Source: JBHGBB01 sp041946755 (GTDB lineage Bacteria; UBP4; UBA4092; JAOAEQ01). Taken from it: a DNA stretch of 23,307 nucleotides. The stretch lies in the NCBI GenBank assembly GCA_041946755.1, contig JBHGBB010000035.1, forward strand, positions 1 to 23,307. The letters run 5' to 3'. The number at the start of each line of letters is the position of its first letter. Position 1 is the first letter of the stretch. Below, piece by piece: positions 14,469 to 22,239 of this stretch. Below the pieces are notes generated by a model that saw nothing but the letters and a program-made list of their open reading frames with translations, did not search any database and was not told the DNA's origin. The translations under genes and the position numbers were made by a program.

Positions 14469-15287
14469 CTATTCTACCATCAATACTTTCACCGGTCGGG
14501 TTTCCCTGGTAAATATCAATCCGGTTTGGTCGGTAAGATGACGAAAGACCAATTCGGCATTCTTGGTTTTATTTCTTGGCTCATTATTATGCCATTGAAG
14601 TTTCTCCTGCGGTGGATTTTCTACTTCATTTATAATCCATTGGTGAATATAATATTTCTCAAGCCATTTCAGAAATGTCTTAAAATCGCCACTACCTCGG
14701 TCTCCCCGGGTATATCCTACTTGTTGTTCATATATTTCGATTTTATTTTCTTGAATAGAGATAGGTTTAAACTGATAGGAACCTCGAACAACCCAAACAT
14801 TCTTAGGAACCATCTGGAATGAGATTTTTACCGGAAGATGTAACTCGTTATGGCAAATATCCTCGAGCGAAACAAGGAGGTCCTCTAAAGAAGCATTTTC
14901 CCGATAAATAATATCACCCAGGATATCTTTCGTACGATAGGATTCTGCAACTTCTATTTCATAAGGTTCGAGATTGGTAACCATAGCCAAAATAGCCGAC
15001 AAACTCGTTTTCTCATAACTCATACTTCGCGGGCGGAATGTACCATTTTTCGTCCAGCGCCAGCAGGTGACGATAGGTTCGTTGATATCCATTCCAGAAA
15101 GCCGGTTATAAACCTCTCTCGCATCCGGAAGAGGAGTGGGAATATATTTCATAGTTTCATTCGGTAATAAAGAATATGTTTCAACAAATTTAGGATTGGA
15201 CTTCGCAAAATTGGCTTTCCGATATCCGAAATAAAATCCGATACCGATAACCAATAGAACTAGACTAATAATGATAATGCGTTTCAC
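14469..15287 (-). CDS. FYxGY-anchored DUF3738/TIGR03435-like protein
   Basis: 272 residues, GTG start at 15287 with an AAGGAAG site. The anchor is 'MKRIIIISLVLLVIGIGF' with 'YFGYRKAN'. The body follows the order I know from TIGR03435 (DUF3738): 'SLSAILAMVTNLEPYEI', a spacer, 'LEDLLVSLEDICHNELHLPV', then 'VPKNVWVVRGSYQFKP', and a C-terminal 'LTDQTGLIFTRETRPVKVLM'. The usual 'DxTGLxGxYD' motif before that end is not evident, so this is a diverged or shortened member. DUF3738 proteins are abundant in acidobacteria and of unknown function. The neighbouring genes suggest a tethered extracytoplasmic protein of one envelope operon. Confidence 0.75.
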   Translation of the reverse strand: MKRIIIISLVLLVIGIGFYFGYRKANFAKSNPKFVETYSLLPNETMKYIPTPLPDAREVYNRLSGMDINEPIVTCWRWTKNGTFRPRSMSYEKTSLSAILAMVTNLEPYEIEVAESYRTKDILGDIIYRENASLEDLLVSLEDICHNELHLPVKISFQMVPKNVWVVRGSYQFKPISIQENKIEIYEQQVGYTRGDRGSGDFKTFLKWLEKYYIHQWIINEVENPPQEKLQWHNNEPRNKTKNAELVFRHLTDQTGLIFTRETRPVKVLMVE

Positions 15288-15328
15288 GATATTTCTTCCT
15301 TAAACCTTTCAACTATCCTTTAGCATGA

Positions 15329-15838
15329 TTATTTAAATGTATACGCCTTCAACGTCTCAATTTCTATCAACGGAAGAATAAACCCCGGATCTTTATTCTT
15401 CTCGGTCGGGAATACCAAATCAAGCCGCGGGCTCCCAAAACGCGAATAACCAGACCGAAATTCCATAACCTGTAGATATGCCCCCGGCGGCAACATTCCG
15501 GTATCATGAATTTTCAATGCAATCTCTTTTGCCGCTGGCCAATCCGCTTTTGATATCGTATCCTGCGAATTGACTCCCTGTAACGCAGTTTCGAAATTAT
15601 TTATCGCTTCCGGCATTAACCGAATAACCATCGCCTTATCGATGTTAGCCGGGATTCTTGACTGCTCTTTTAGATACGCTAATTCGACTTCTAAATTATG
15701 CGGTTGTGATCGGTTGGGTGGGTTAACGTCTATCTTTTCGGTTACTTTAGGTTTCGATGATACCGATTTCCAGTACCCAACATAAATTCCAAGACCGATT
15801 ATTATAATTATCGAAAGGAGCACTATCATTCTTTTCAT
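15329..15838 (-). CDS. FYxGY-type anchored protein of unknown function
   Basis: I start at ATG 15838, which has a GGAGG site and gives the standard anchor ('MKRMIVLLSIIIIIGLGI', 'YVGYWKSV'); the longer frame to 15946 overlaps the upstream gene. 169 residues. After a Pro- and Asn-rich linker there is a helical part ('LEVELAYLKEQSRIPANIDK') and a C-terminal part with 'PGAYLQVMEFRSGYSRFG' and 'SPRLDLVFPTEKN'. I recognise no family. It is the only member with Ile in place of the Phe before Y-x-G-Y. Confidence 0.75.
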   Translation of the reverse strand: MKRMIVLLSIIIIIGLGIYVGYWKSVSSKPKVTEKIDVNPPNRSQPHNLEVELAYLKEQSRIPANIDKAMVIRLMPEAINNFETALQGVNSQDTISKADWPAAKEIALKIHDTGMLPPGAYLQVMEFRSGYSRFGSPRLDLVFPTEKNKDPGFILPLIEIETLKAYTFK

Positions 15839-15857
15839 TATCGTTCCTCCATCAAGA

Positions 15858-16232
15858 TTATGGTGTAGCGAGTGGCGTCTGGCTTCCCCAGGCAACCTCT
15901 TCTCCATCAGCAAGTTTGAATTTATAAATATACGTTTTTTTACCATTAGGATTTTCTACTACTTTTATCAGTTCATATTTACCCTGGGCTTTAAGTTCTT
16001 GAATTTCTTTATTCATCTGTAGTGCTTTCTCTTTCGTGAAATCCGGTGAATTGGAACTGAACGTTACCGTCGTGTCGACCTGATAATTGCGCGGGGTAGT
16101 AGACCCGGATTGACTCGGAACACTGGCTTTCCCTGGGAAAATCGGGGTTGGTGATATCGCCTGTCGGTATCCGATATAAAATCCGACGCCGACTATCACG
16201 GCTATGAGAATAATAATAATGGATCGTTTCAT
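15858..16232 (-). CDS. Small FYxGY-anchored protein
   Basis: 124 residues, the shortest anchored member. Anchor 'MKRSIIIILIAVIVGVGF', 'YIGYRQAI', then a Pro/Ser/Thr linker. A short domain contains 'EKALQMNKEIQELKAQGKYE' and ends with 'PNGKKTYIYKFKLADGEEVA'. That last segment resembles part of the next gene's product ('KKGRPTVPYKITLKDGKILA'), so the two may share a small beta domain. ATG 16232 has an AAGGAGA site. It lies 19 bp upstream of the start of 15329-15838. Confidence 0.75.
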   Translation of the reverse strand: MKRSIIIILIAVIVGVGFYIGYRQAISPTPIFPGKASVPSQSGSTTPRNYQVDTTVTFSSNSPDFTKEKALQMNKEIQELKAQGKYELIKVVENPNGKKTYIYKFKLADGEEVAWGSQTPLATP

Positions 16233-16256
16233 AATATTTATCTCCTTTTTGTGTGA

Positions 16257-16766
16257 CTAAGGCTGGAAAGGATTGGGTCGTAAATGCCAATCCATCCCCT
16301 CTACGCCATACCATTTCTTAAATTGCGAATCATATTCAAATGGTAAATCGCCGGCAAGGATTTTCCCATCTTTAAGCGTTATTTTATAGGGAACAGTCGG
16401 TCGCCCTTTTTTATCTTGATATACTTTTCCATACTCTACCGAAACAATCGGATTCGCTTTAAAAGTTTTACATATCCATAGCACCCAATCGTTATAGCCT
16501 TGATATGCCTGGTATCCAAAACTGTCAGGGAGAAAATGTTGCCAGGCGTTATCTTTAAGCCAATCTTTATCATAATCCGCGGTTTTAATCGCATCAACAA
16601 TCTGAATTGTAATATGCTCTACTTCTTCCGCATGCGCCATAGCATTTTTATTATTTACTACCTGCACCTCCGATTGGTCTTCATTTGATTTAGTCATCTG
16701 ATACCCAAAATAAAATCCTACGCCAACCATTATTAGAACGAGACCAACAATTATGAATCGTTTCAT
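16257..16766 (-). CDS. FYxGY-anchored protein of unknown function
   Basis: 169 residues. Anchor 'MKRFIIVGLVLIMVGVGF', 'YFGYQMTK', then an acidic linker. The domain has a helical part ('EEVEHITIQIVDAIKTADYD') and 'NAWQHFLPDSFGYQAYQGYN', followed by a beta part ending 'YGVEGMDWHLRPNPF'. The segment 'GRPTVPYKITLKDGKILAG' resembles the end of the preceding small member. It is Trp- and Tyr-rich. No family recognised. ATG 16766 has an AAGGAGA site; the stop is 24 bp before the next start. Confidence 0.75.
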   Translation of the reverse strand: MKRFIIVGLVLIMVGVGFYFGYQMTKSNEDQSEVQVVNNKNAMAHAEEVEHITIQIVDAIKTADYDKDWLKDNAWQHFLPDSFGYQAYQGYNDWVLWICKTFKANPIVSVEYGKVYQDKKGRPTVPYKITLKDGKILAGDLPFEYDSQFKKWYGVEGMDWHLRPNPFQP

Positions 16767-16790
16767 ACTTTTGTTTCTCCTTTTCTGTTA

Positions 16791-17573
16791 TTAAAATGCA
16801 ATCTTAAAACTACAGCGTTGGATACCAGTCTGCATAGATTTCAAAATCGTTATCCAAATAATGATTTGGCCTTGTCCGGTTTGTTTTAGCTCTTGTGGTT
16901 TCGGTTCAATATCTACAATGGTAAAAGATGCTGGCAATAAAACCTGAACCACCTGGTAAAACAGCGGATTTTTATTTTCTGTTCCCGATGTATAAGAAGT
17001 TCTGGAAAAAAACTTCCAAATATCTCTATTTTTGCTAATAAGCATTGGCATATTAATTCGATCTAAAACTTCAAAAGTAGCGCTGGGTTCCAAAGGTTCG
17101 GGAAGTCTTATCCAGTTATCATATCGTCCATCCAGTCGTTTAGTAACGTTTAAAATTGGAAGATTTTCACCGGAAGAGGTATAACATGGGGAGCCGGCAT
17201 ATTGGACATTACTATTGATGACAAAACTGGTCATAACCGAAGCGGTGGTATTAACCAGCGGCGACCATGCAAGTGGAGATACCATGAAACAATCACCTTC
17301 TCGAGTTATAATATAATGCTCATTCCGTAACGTTGCTCCCAACTTTTCTGCCTCTGCCAGATAGACTGATCTATTGTTGACGAAATTATCGAGGAGCATC
17401 ATTTCTCCCTCAGATAACCTTTTTGGATAATCAACATATAAATTGATTGTAGAATTGGTGTGAGTAGTATTTGCGGTACCAGAAGATCTTGGATTCACCG
17501 TCATCTTATACCCAAAATAAAATCCGATACATATAACCATTATAACTAAACCAATAATAATAATTCGTTTCAT
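16791..17573 (-). CDS. FYxGY-anchored protein of unknown function
   Basis: 260 residues. Anchor 'MKRIIIIGLVIMVICIGF', 'YFGYKMTV', then a Ser/Thr/Asn-rich linker ('SSGTANTTHTNSTINLYV'). The domain is mixed: helical at about 55-85 ('EGEMMLLDNFVNNRSVYLAE'), then beta-rich with 'NYWIRLPEP'-like stretches and a C-terminal strand pair ('GQGQIIIWITILKS'). Three cysteines are scattered (about C95, C129, C255). I do not recognise the fold. Gene order and spacing (28 bp to the next gene) make it a member of the same operon. Confidence 0.73.
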   Translation of the reverse strand: MKRIIIIGLVIMVICIGFYFGYKMTVNPRSSGTANTTHTNSTINLYVDYPKRLSEGEMMLLDNFVNNRSVYLAEAEKLGATLRNEHYIITREGDCFMVSPLAWSPLVNTTASVMTSFVINSNVQYAGSPCYTSSGENLPILNVTKRLDGRYDNWIRLPEPLEPSATFEVLDRINMPMLISKNRDIWKFFSRTSYTSGTENKNPLFYQVVQVLLPASFTIVDIEPKPQELKQTGQGQIIIWITILKSMQTGIQRCSFKIAF

Positions 17574-17600
17574 AAACTACAACCTTTCTTCCGCTTAATG

Positions 17601-18359
17601 CTAATATACTTTAATAAGTTTCACTGTTTTCTCAAATGGGTTGAGGTCGATCCCGGCTTTCGTCTGTAATTCCTTTTTTACCTCTTCAATAGTATTGTAC
17701 ATTCGCAGTGACCCATTATACCGATCAGTTATCCCGGTTTCATTTTCAATTATAAGTCCTTCACTGCTATATAAGCTACAAATTAAACCCATATCCATAT
17801 TGGTAAAATTACAGATATTGTTTAAATAGGTTGCTTTAGCGTTATCATTAGAAATCATCTTCGCAAATCGTATCGGCTGTTGGTTTCGTACCGCCCGATA
17901 AAACCGGATTGTCGTTTCGGTAACCAAGGTTCTAAATCCCAATTCTTTTCCAAGAACACTAAAAAGATATTCGCTCGATTCATTATGCGGGCAGGTTAAA
18001 TTAAGCGCATATTTTCGTTTCCCAATATCCGGAGCAATTTCTAGCCAATAATTTCTCCCGCTGAGTTTCGGGAAATTATTCCACACTAGCTTGCGATCTT
18101 GCTGAACAATACTATTTAAAAGAACATAGAGGCTCATAATCCCTTTGCAAGTATAAGTGGTATTAGTTTGATCAATAACACATCTTCCGGGATCATCGGT
18201 TCGCTGTGGACTCGCCAACTGATATTCCAAAACGATTTTTTGGTTGGGAATACTCGATGCTGCCTCTAAAATATGCTTTTTTTGGGATAATCTATACCCC
18301 AGATAAAACCCTACTCCGATAATAATGTGAATCCAAATGATTATTTCCCGCCGTTTCAT
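17601..18359 (-). CDS. FYxGY-anchored DUF3738-like protein, third paralogue
   Basis: I start at ATG 18359 (AAAGGG site), which gives the standard anchor ('MKRREIIIWIHIIIGVGF', 'YLGYRLSQ'). An ATG at 18377 overlaps the upstream stop by one base (TAATG) and would add six residues. The body parallels 18377-19117 and 19225-19965: 'KIVLEYQLASPQ', 'APDIGKRKYALNLTCPHN', 'LGKELGFRTLVTETTIRFYR', 'ENETGITDRYNGSLRM', and a final 'GIDLNPFEKTVKLIKVY'. This order matches DUF3738/TIGR03435. It is the most diverged of the three copies. Confidence 0.8.
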   Translation of the reverse strand: MKRREIIIWIHIIIGVGFYLGYRLSQKKHILEAASSIPNQKIVLEYQLASPQRTDDPGRCVIDQTNTTYTCKGIMSLYVLLNSIVQQDRKLVWNNFPKLSGRNYWLEIAPDIGKRKYALNLTCPHNESSEYLFSVLGKELGFRTLVTETTIRFYRAVRNQQPIRFAKMISNDNAKATYLNNICNFTNMDMGLICSLYSSEGLIIENETGITDRYNGSLRMYNTIEEVKKELQTKAGIDLNPFEKTVKLIKVY

Positions 18360-18376
18360 AAGGTACCCTTTACACA

Positions 18377-19117
18377 TTAATATATTTTTATCAAGCGAAT
18401 GGTTTTCTCAAATGGTATCAGATTAATCCCGGCCTTGGTTTTAAGCTCAATTTTCATCGCTTCCGGATTATCCTTCGTTAACTGGATTTCACCATCGAAT
18501 TTATCGGTCACTCCAGTCGCATCCTCGATATAAATTCCATAGGTTTTATATTGCTTGAAAATAATATCCATCCGACAATTCTTAAATTGATATAATCCAT
18601 CAGCATTAACCGAGCTTCTCGTAGAATTCGATTGCCGAGAAACTGTAAACATCATCGGCTTATCGTTTCTCATTGCCCGATAAAATGGCAGGGTCGTCTC
18701 GCTAACCAGCGTTGAAAATCCCAACTCTTTCCCTATCGTTTCGATAATATTTAGTGCTGGTTCTTGTGCTGGAAAAGAGAGATTGATATGATATAACCGT
18801 TTCCCAACTTCCGGACTAATCTCAACCATATAGCTACTCCAACTAACGGTTTTATCATTCAAAAATAGATTGTTAATCAATCCTTCAAGATGCAGGTCTC
18901 CTTCAAGCTTTAACGTACTATTATTCCCTGATATCGTAAATCCGGACTGCGTCGTCGGATTTGGCTGATATTCCAGTTTAATCGATTGATTGGTAGTAAA
19001 AGTCCGGAGTTCAACATGCGATCCTATCCCGGTTTTATGCTGCGATTTATAATACCCGAAATAAAACGCTATACCGATTACTATTAAGACTAAGATGCTA
19101 ATTATAGTTTTTTTCAT
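18377..19117 (-). CDS. FYxGY-anchored DUF3738-like protein, second paralogue
   Basis: 246 residues. Anchor 'MKKTIISILVLIVIGIAF', 'YFGYYKSQ'. Residues about 72-160 ('LHLEGLINNLFLNDKTVSW', 'LSFPAQEPALNIIETIGKEL', 'GFSTLVSETTLPFYRAMRN') correspond to the TIGR03435 core, and 'IYIEDATGVTDKFDGEI' (196-212) with 'AGINLIPFEKTIRLIKIY' to its C-terminal motif. Aligned with 19225-19965 the two are the same length and closely related. The function of this domain is not known to me. ATG 19117 has an AGGGG run upstream. Confidence 0.83.
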   Translation of the reverse strand: MKKTIISILVLIVIGIAFYFGYYKSQHKTGIGSHVELRTFTTNQSIKLEYQPNPTTQSGFTISGNNSTLKLEGDLHLEGLINNLFLNDKTVSWSSYMVEISPEVGKRLYHINLSFPAQEPALNIIETIGKELGFSTLVSETTLPFYRAMRNDKPMMFTVSRQSNSTRSSVNADGLYQFKNCRMDIIFKQYKTYGIYIEDATGVTDKFDGEIQLTKDNPEAMKIELKTKAGINLIPFEKTIRLIKIY

Positions 19118-19224
19118 ATTTTATTCCCCTAAATTCTGGATTGTTTAACGATATGTTTATCGAATAGAATAAGATTATTTTTCTTATCATCGGCGGTTCA
19201 AATATAAACGCCTTTAATAAATGG

Positions 19225-19965
19225 CTAATAAATTTTAATAAATTTAATCGTTTTCTCAAATGGAATAAGGTCTATCCCGGCTTTCATCTGCAACTCCGCT
19301 TTCATCGCTTCCGGATTATTCTTATCAAGGATAACTTCGCCATTAAACTTTTCGGTTACTCCGGTCTTATCTTCGATGAAAATACCATACGATTTATATT
19401 GCCGAAAAATACCGTCGAACCTATAATTTTTAAACTTATATATACTATCGGATGAAAACGAGTTGTTCGAAGAATCCAATTGCTTAGAGACTATAAAAGC
19501 TATCGGTTTATCATTTCTTCTGGCGCGATAAAATGGCATCGTAGTTTCACTAACCAACGTAGTAAATCCCAACTCTTTTCCCAAATGTTCAACAATATTC
19601 AGCGCGGAATCTTGCGTCGGATAAGAAAGATTGATCTGATATCGCCGTTTTCCGACTTCCGGATTAATCTCAAGATTATAACTATCCCAGGTAATAGTTT
19701 TATCATTGAGAAATAGATTATTAATCAAATCTTCAAGATTCAGTGTCCCTTTAATATCAATCGTAACATCATTATGTGACAATTCTAATCCGGAAGATGT
19801 CGTCGGGTTCTGCTGATATTCCAGCTTAATCGACTTATTAACGGTAACAGTCTGGGATTCGGGATGCGTTTCTCTCGTAATTTTATGCTGCGATTTTTGA
19901 TACCCGAAATAAAACGCTATTCCGATTACTACAATAATAATTATGCCTAAAACAGTTCGTTTCAT
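19225..19965 (-). CDS. FYxGY-anchored DUF3738-like protein, first paralogue
   Basis: 246 residues, nearly a twin of 18377-19117. Anchor 'MKRTVLGIIIIVVIGIAF', 'YFGYQKSQ'. Motifs in the same order: 'LNLEDLINNLFLNDKTITW', 'LGKELGFTTLVSETTMPFYR', 'IFIEDKTGVTEKFNGEV', 'AGIDLIPFEKTIKFIKIY'. ATG 19965 has an AAGGAG site. A 107-bp spacer separates it from the next copy, long for this operon, and holds a weak hairpin (GGCGTTT/AACCGCC with one G-T pair, 19190-19212) but no obvious promoter. Confidence 0.83.
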   Translation of the reverse strand: MKRTVLGIIIIVVIGIAFYFGYQKSQHKITRETHPESQTVTVNKSIKLEYQQNPTTSSGLELSHNDVTIDIKGTLNLEDLINNLFLNDKTITWDSYNLEINPEVGKRRYQINLSYPTQDSALNIVEHLGKELGFTTLVSETTMPFYRARRNDKPIAFIVSKQLDSSNNSFSSDSIYKFKNYRFDGIFRQYKSYGIFIEDKTGVTEKFNGEVILDKNNPEAMKAELQMKAGIDLIPFEKTIKFIKIY

Positions 19966-19984
19966 ATTTTCTCCTTACTTAACT

Positions 19985-21280
19985 TTATGGGTACTTATGT
20001 AATGATAACACCGGATCTTTCATCTTATAATTAGGGCATATTGGTGGTGTAGTAATATTTTTACCTATATCATATGGTTTCTTGTTTAACGGACAAACGG
20101 TAATATCTTTATTCCGTAAATAAATGGTTATATCACTTAGCGTAACCAAATCCGTTGCGCCGATTTTATTTTCAAGCGCCCATTGCTGTTTCGCTAGTTC
20201 CAATTCTCTTAGATTCTCTTTGCATTTCTGCGCTATTTCGGCATCAGTAAGTGCTTGTTTTGGTATTTGAATTGCTACCTTCGGATAATTAATTACCGCT
20301 GGTTGGGATTGTTGCGATGTGGAAATGATATTTCCTGTCCCCATCGAAAGCTCGGTATAAATTCTTTTCACCGTTTTCTCATCATGGATATTTAATCCTT
20401 CTTTAAGCAGCCAGGTATTATTCTGCATCTGAAATTGCGCTTCCAGAATCCAAGAGGTCATACTCGAATAACTCGGTCTCTTCGACCGCATCCTTAGTAC
20501 CGCCGGTGTTTTTTGTGTTCCTAATGAATAATATTCCGGCCCAAAATCGATTTCGCACACTTTACTGGATTCAGTAACATCATTAAAATCTTCTTCTAAT
20601 ATCGGCACATAATCCGGTTTACGAATATATAACCGCATCATTTTAATGCGATATTGGCTCTGACCGTAAAATGAATTTCTCAATCCCAATCCGATATTAG
20701 CCCGAGCATTTGTCGGAAAGGCATACAAAAGGAGAATATCTTCTTTCCCTTTTTTTTCGAACATCTGCAGATTTTCTTGTGGGAGACCGTTAAGGGCTAA
20801 ATAATGGATGCCGCATTCCCATTCGATACCTTGCCGGAAAGGCAAGGTATCTCCCATCGGTTGAGCCCCTCGTGCCTTTAATTTCTCCGGTTTTAGGTAA
20901 GTCTCATTCCCATCTCTGCATTGTACAACATTCTCAAACAGTTCTTTATGACCATTTCCTATAACATCGATTTCTTTGGTCAATTCCCAATCCCAATTTT
21001 TATCATCTTGAATATTCACTTTTTCGGTCTCTATTGTCATCGTCGCATCAAGCGGATCAAGATATAAGGTATATTGCACACTCCGGGGATGAGGATCTAG
21101 CCATAACCGGTTCACCTCTAGCACCTTATTCCATTCCTCCTGAGGATTCGCTACCGTGGTGCCATAAGATATTACTCCTGGAGTTATGGTTCCTCTAGAT
21201 TTAGTTGCTTTCAAATACCCAAAATAAAATGCTATTCCTATTACGACTATAACTAGAACAATAATAATTAATCGTTTCAT
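19985..21280 (-). CDS. FYxGY-anchored protein with pseudopilin-type C-terminal domain
   Basis: 431 residues, the largest anchored member. Anchor 'MKRLIIIVLVIVVIGIAF', 'YFGYLKAT'. Residues about 60-330 are a beta-rich part I do not recognise ('VQYTLYLDPLDATMTIETE', 'DILLLYAFPTNARANIGLGL'). Residues 343-431 are different: 'CKENLRELELAKQQWALENK' with 'TDLVTLSDITIYLRNKDI' and two 'CP' pairs. From memory this is the C-terminal layout of many pseudopilins of planctomycete-like bacteria ('NLRxIDxAKQQWALE', then 'CPxGGxY'). Here it sits on a non-prepilin anchor, so it may mimic or bind a pilus subunit. The weak ribosome site lies 8-12 nt before ATG 21280. Confidence 0.8.
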   Translation of the reverse strand: MKRLIIIVLVIVVIGIAFYFGYLKATKSRGTITPGVISYGTTVANPQEEWNKVLEVNRLWLDPHPRSVQYTLYLDPLDATMTIETEKVNIQDDKNWDWELTKEIDVIGNGHKELFENVVQCRDGNETYLKPEKLKARGAQPMGDTLPFRQGIEWECGIHYLALNGLPQENLQMFEKKGKEDILLLYAFPTNARANIGLGLRNSFYGQSQYRIKMMRLYIRKPDYVPILEEDFNDVTESSKVCEIDFGPEYYSLGTQKTPAVLRMRSKRPSYSSMTSWILEAQFQMQNNTWLLKEGLNIHDEKTVKRIYTELSMGTGNIISTSQQSQPAVINYPKVAIQIPKQALTDAEIAQKCKENLRELELAKQQWALENKIGATDLVTLSDITIYLRNKDITVCPLNKKPYDIGKNITTPPICPNYKMKDPVLSLHKYP

Positions 21281-21312
21281 ATATTTTTTACTTTTCGGCG
21301 TAAGATAATTTT

Positions 21313-21867
21313 CTACCTTATTCCTGACCCTTGTATTTCTGCAATATACTGTTTCACTTTCTCCGGATTGGTTTCAACAAGATATTCGATTGAAACTTCA
21401 CGATCATTTATCGACCAATGGGCGATGAATCCTAACCCTGACTTATGCCCACGGAAAAACTGCTGTTTTACCAGGTCCACTCCCCCGCCGGAAATTTCGC
21501 CGTTATTCCAGATACAGTAAAAAGATAAAATATTATTTTTCGTTTCTTTATCCTCATGGGGATAGAAAAGGATTTCTTTCAATCCATATGGATTCTCGAT
21601 ACAATTCAGTTTCGCGGATTGCTCTAAAGAAACCTTGAAATTTATTGTCGTTCCTACTGCATAGGAATATTCGACCATCACCTTGCTACGTATAACAGCC
21701 ACAATATCATCTATCTGCGTTTTAACTTTTGCAACTATCTGTTGATCACTCGCTGAACTAGAAGTGTTAGCGGGTATCGGTTTGGGTGCATATACTCGTT
21801 GATACCCAAGATAAAATCCAAGACCAACCGCTGCCACGATGAGAATAATAATAATCGCCCGTTTCAT
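21313..21867 (-). CDS. FYxGY-anchored protein of unknown function
   Basis: 184 residues. Anchor 'MKRAIIIILIVAAVGLGF', 'YLGYQRVY', then a Pro/Ser linker. The domain starts with a helix ('SDQQIVAKVKTQIDDIVAVI') and continues in strands: 'VEYSYAVGTTINFKVSLEQS', 'EILFYPHEDKETKNNILSFY', 'VSIEYLVETNPEKVKQYIAE'. It has two cysteines (about C89, C122). The overall look is of a small alpha/beta domain such as a lipocalin- or NTF2-like fold, but I cannot decide. Start ATG 21867, GAGG about 12 nt upstream. Confidence 0.75.
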   Translation of the reverse strand: MKRAIIIILIVAAVGLGFYLGYQRVYAPKPIPANTSSSASDQQIVAKVKTQIDDIVAVIRSKVMVEYSYAVGTTINFKVSLEQSAKLNCIENPYGLKEILFYPHEDKETKNNILSFYCIWNNGEISGGGVDLVKQQFFRGHKSGLGFIAHWSINDREVSIEYLVETNPEKVKQYIAEIQGSGIR

Positions 21868-21924
21868 AATCTCTTTTTACCTCATGGTATTAAATGATTA
21901 TATAGCTTTATTCCAAGCTCGATT

Positions 21925-22218
21925 TCATTTTGCGTACCGATGCCATAACCAGCAATAAAACCCAGATTGACTAAGAATAGCGATACCGAAAATAACCAAC
22001 CCTTCGATATCTCCAATACGATGCCCGAGCATAACGGTATTAGTTCCATTCCAACTTGATACCATCCAGACATACAGTCCACCGAACGGAAGGTTAGCGA
22101 TTAAATATATCCAAATTGGAAGAAGTTTGGTAGCGCAGAGCGCACCGAGAATCCAATCAATAATAATCGTACCGCAGATAATTATGAGATACGGCATCCG
22201 TTTTCTACGATTGGGCAT
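21925..22218 (-). CDS. Small multi-pass membrane protein
   Basis: 97 residues with a positive start ('MPNRRKRMPY') and three hydrophobic segments: about 10-29 ('LIIICGTIIIDWILGALC'), 33-53 ('LPIWIYLIANLPFGGLYVW') and 70-90 ('IEGLVIFGIAILSQSGFYCW'). It lacks the Y-x-G-Y anchor of its neighbours, the only such gene inside the run, and is one of only two genes here with a TGA stop. Start ATG 22218 with a GGGAG site; 21 bp after the upstream stop. An overlapping frame on the same strand (21882-22082) is also open but starts inside this gene without a site, so I leave it out. It could be an integral partner for the anchors. Confidence 0.65.
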   Translation of the reverse strand: MPNRRKRMPYLIIICGTIIIDWILGALCATKLLPIWIYLIANLPFGGLYVWMVSSWNGTNTVMLGHRIGDIEGLVIFGIAILSQSGFYCWLWHRYAK

Positions 22219-22239
22219 GATATTGCGCTCCCGGTTATA

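Noticed and set aside
15839..15946. Longer start for the anchored protein ending at 15329
   Set aside because: The extension overlaps the upstream gene, encodes no recognisable signal, and the internal ATG at 15838 has both a GGAGG site and the common anchor.
21882..22082. Alternative frame overlapping the small membrane protein
   Set aside because: It starts inside the other gene without a ribosome site; the frame at 21925-22218 has a site, correct spacing and a positive N terminus.
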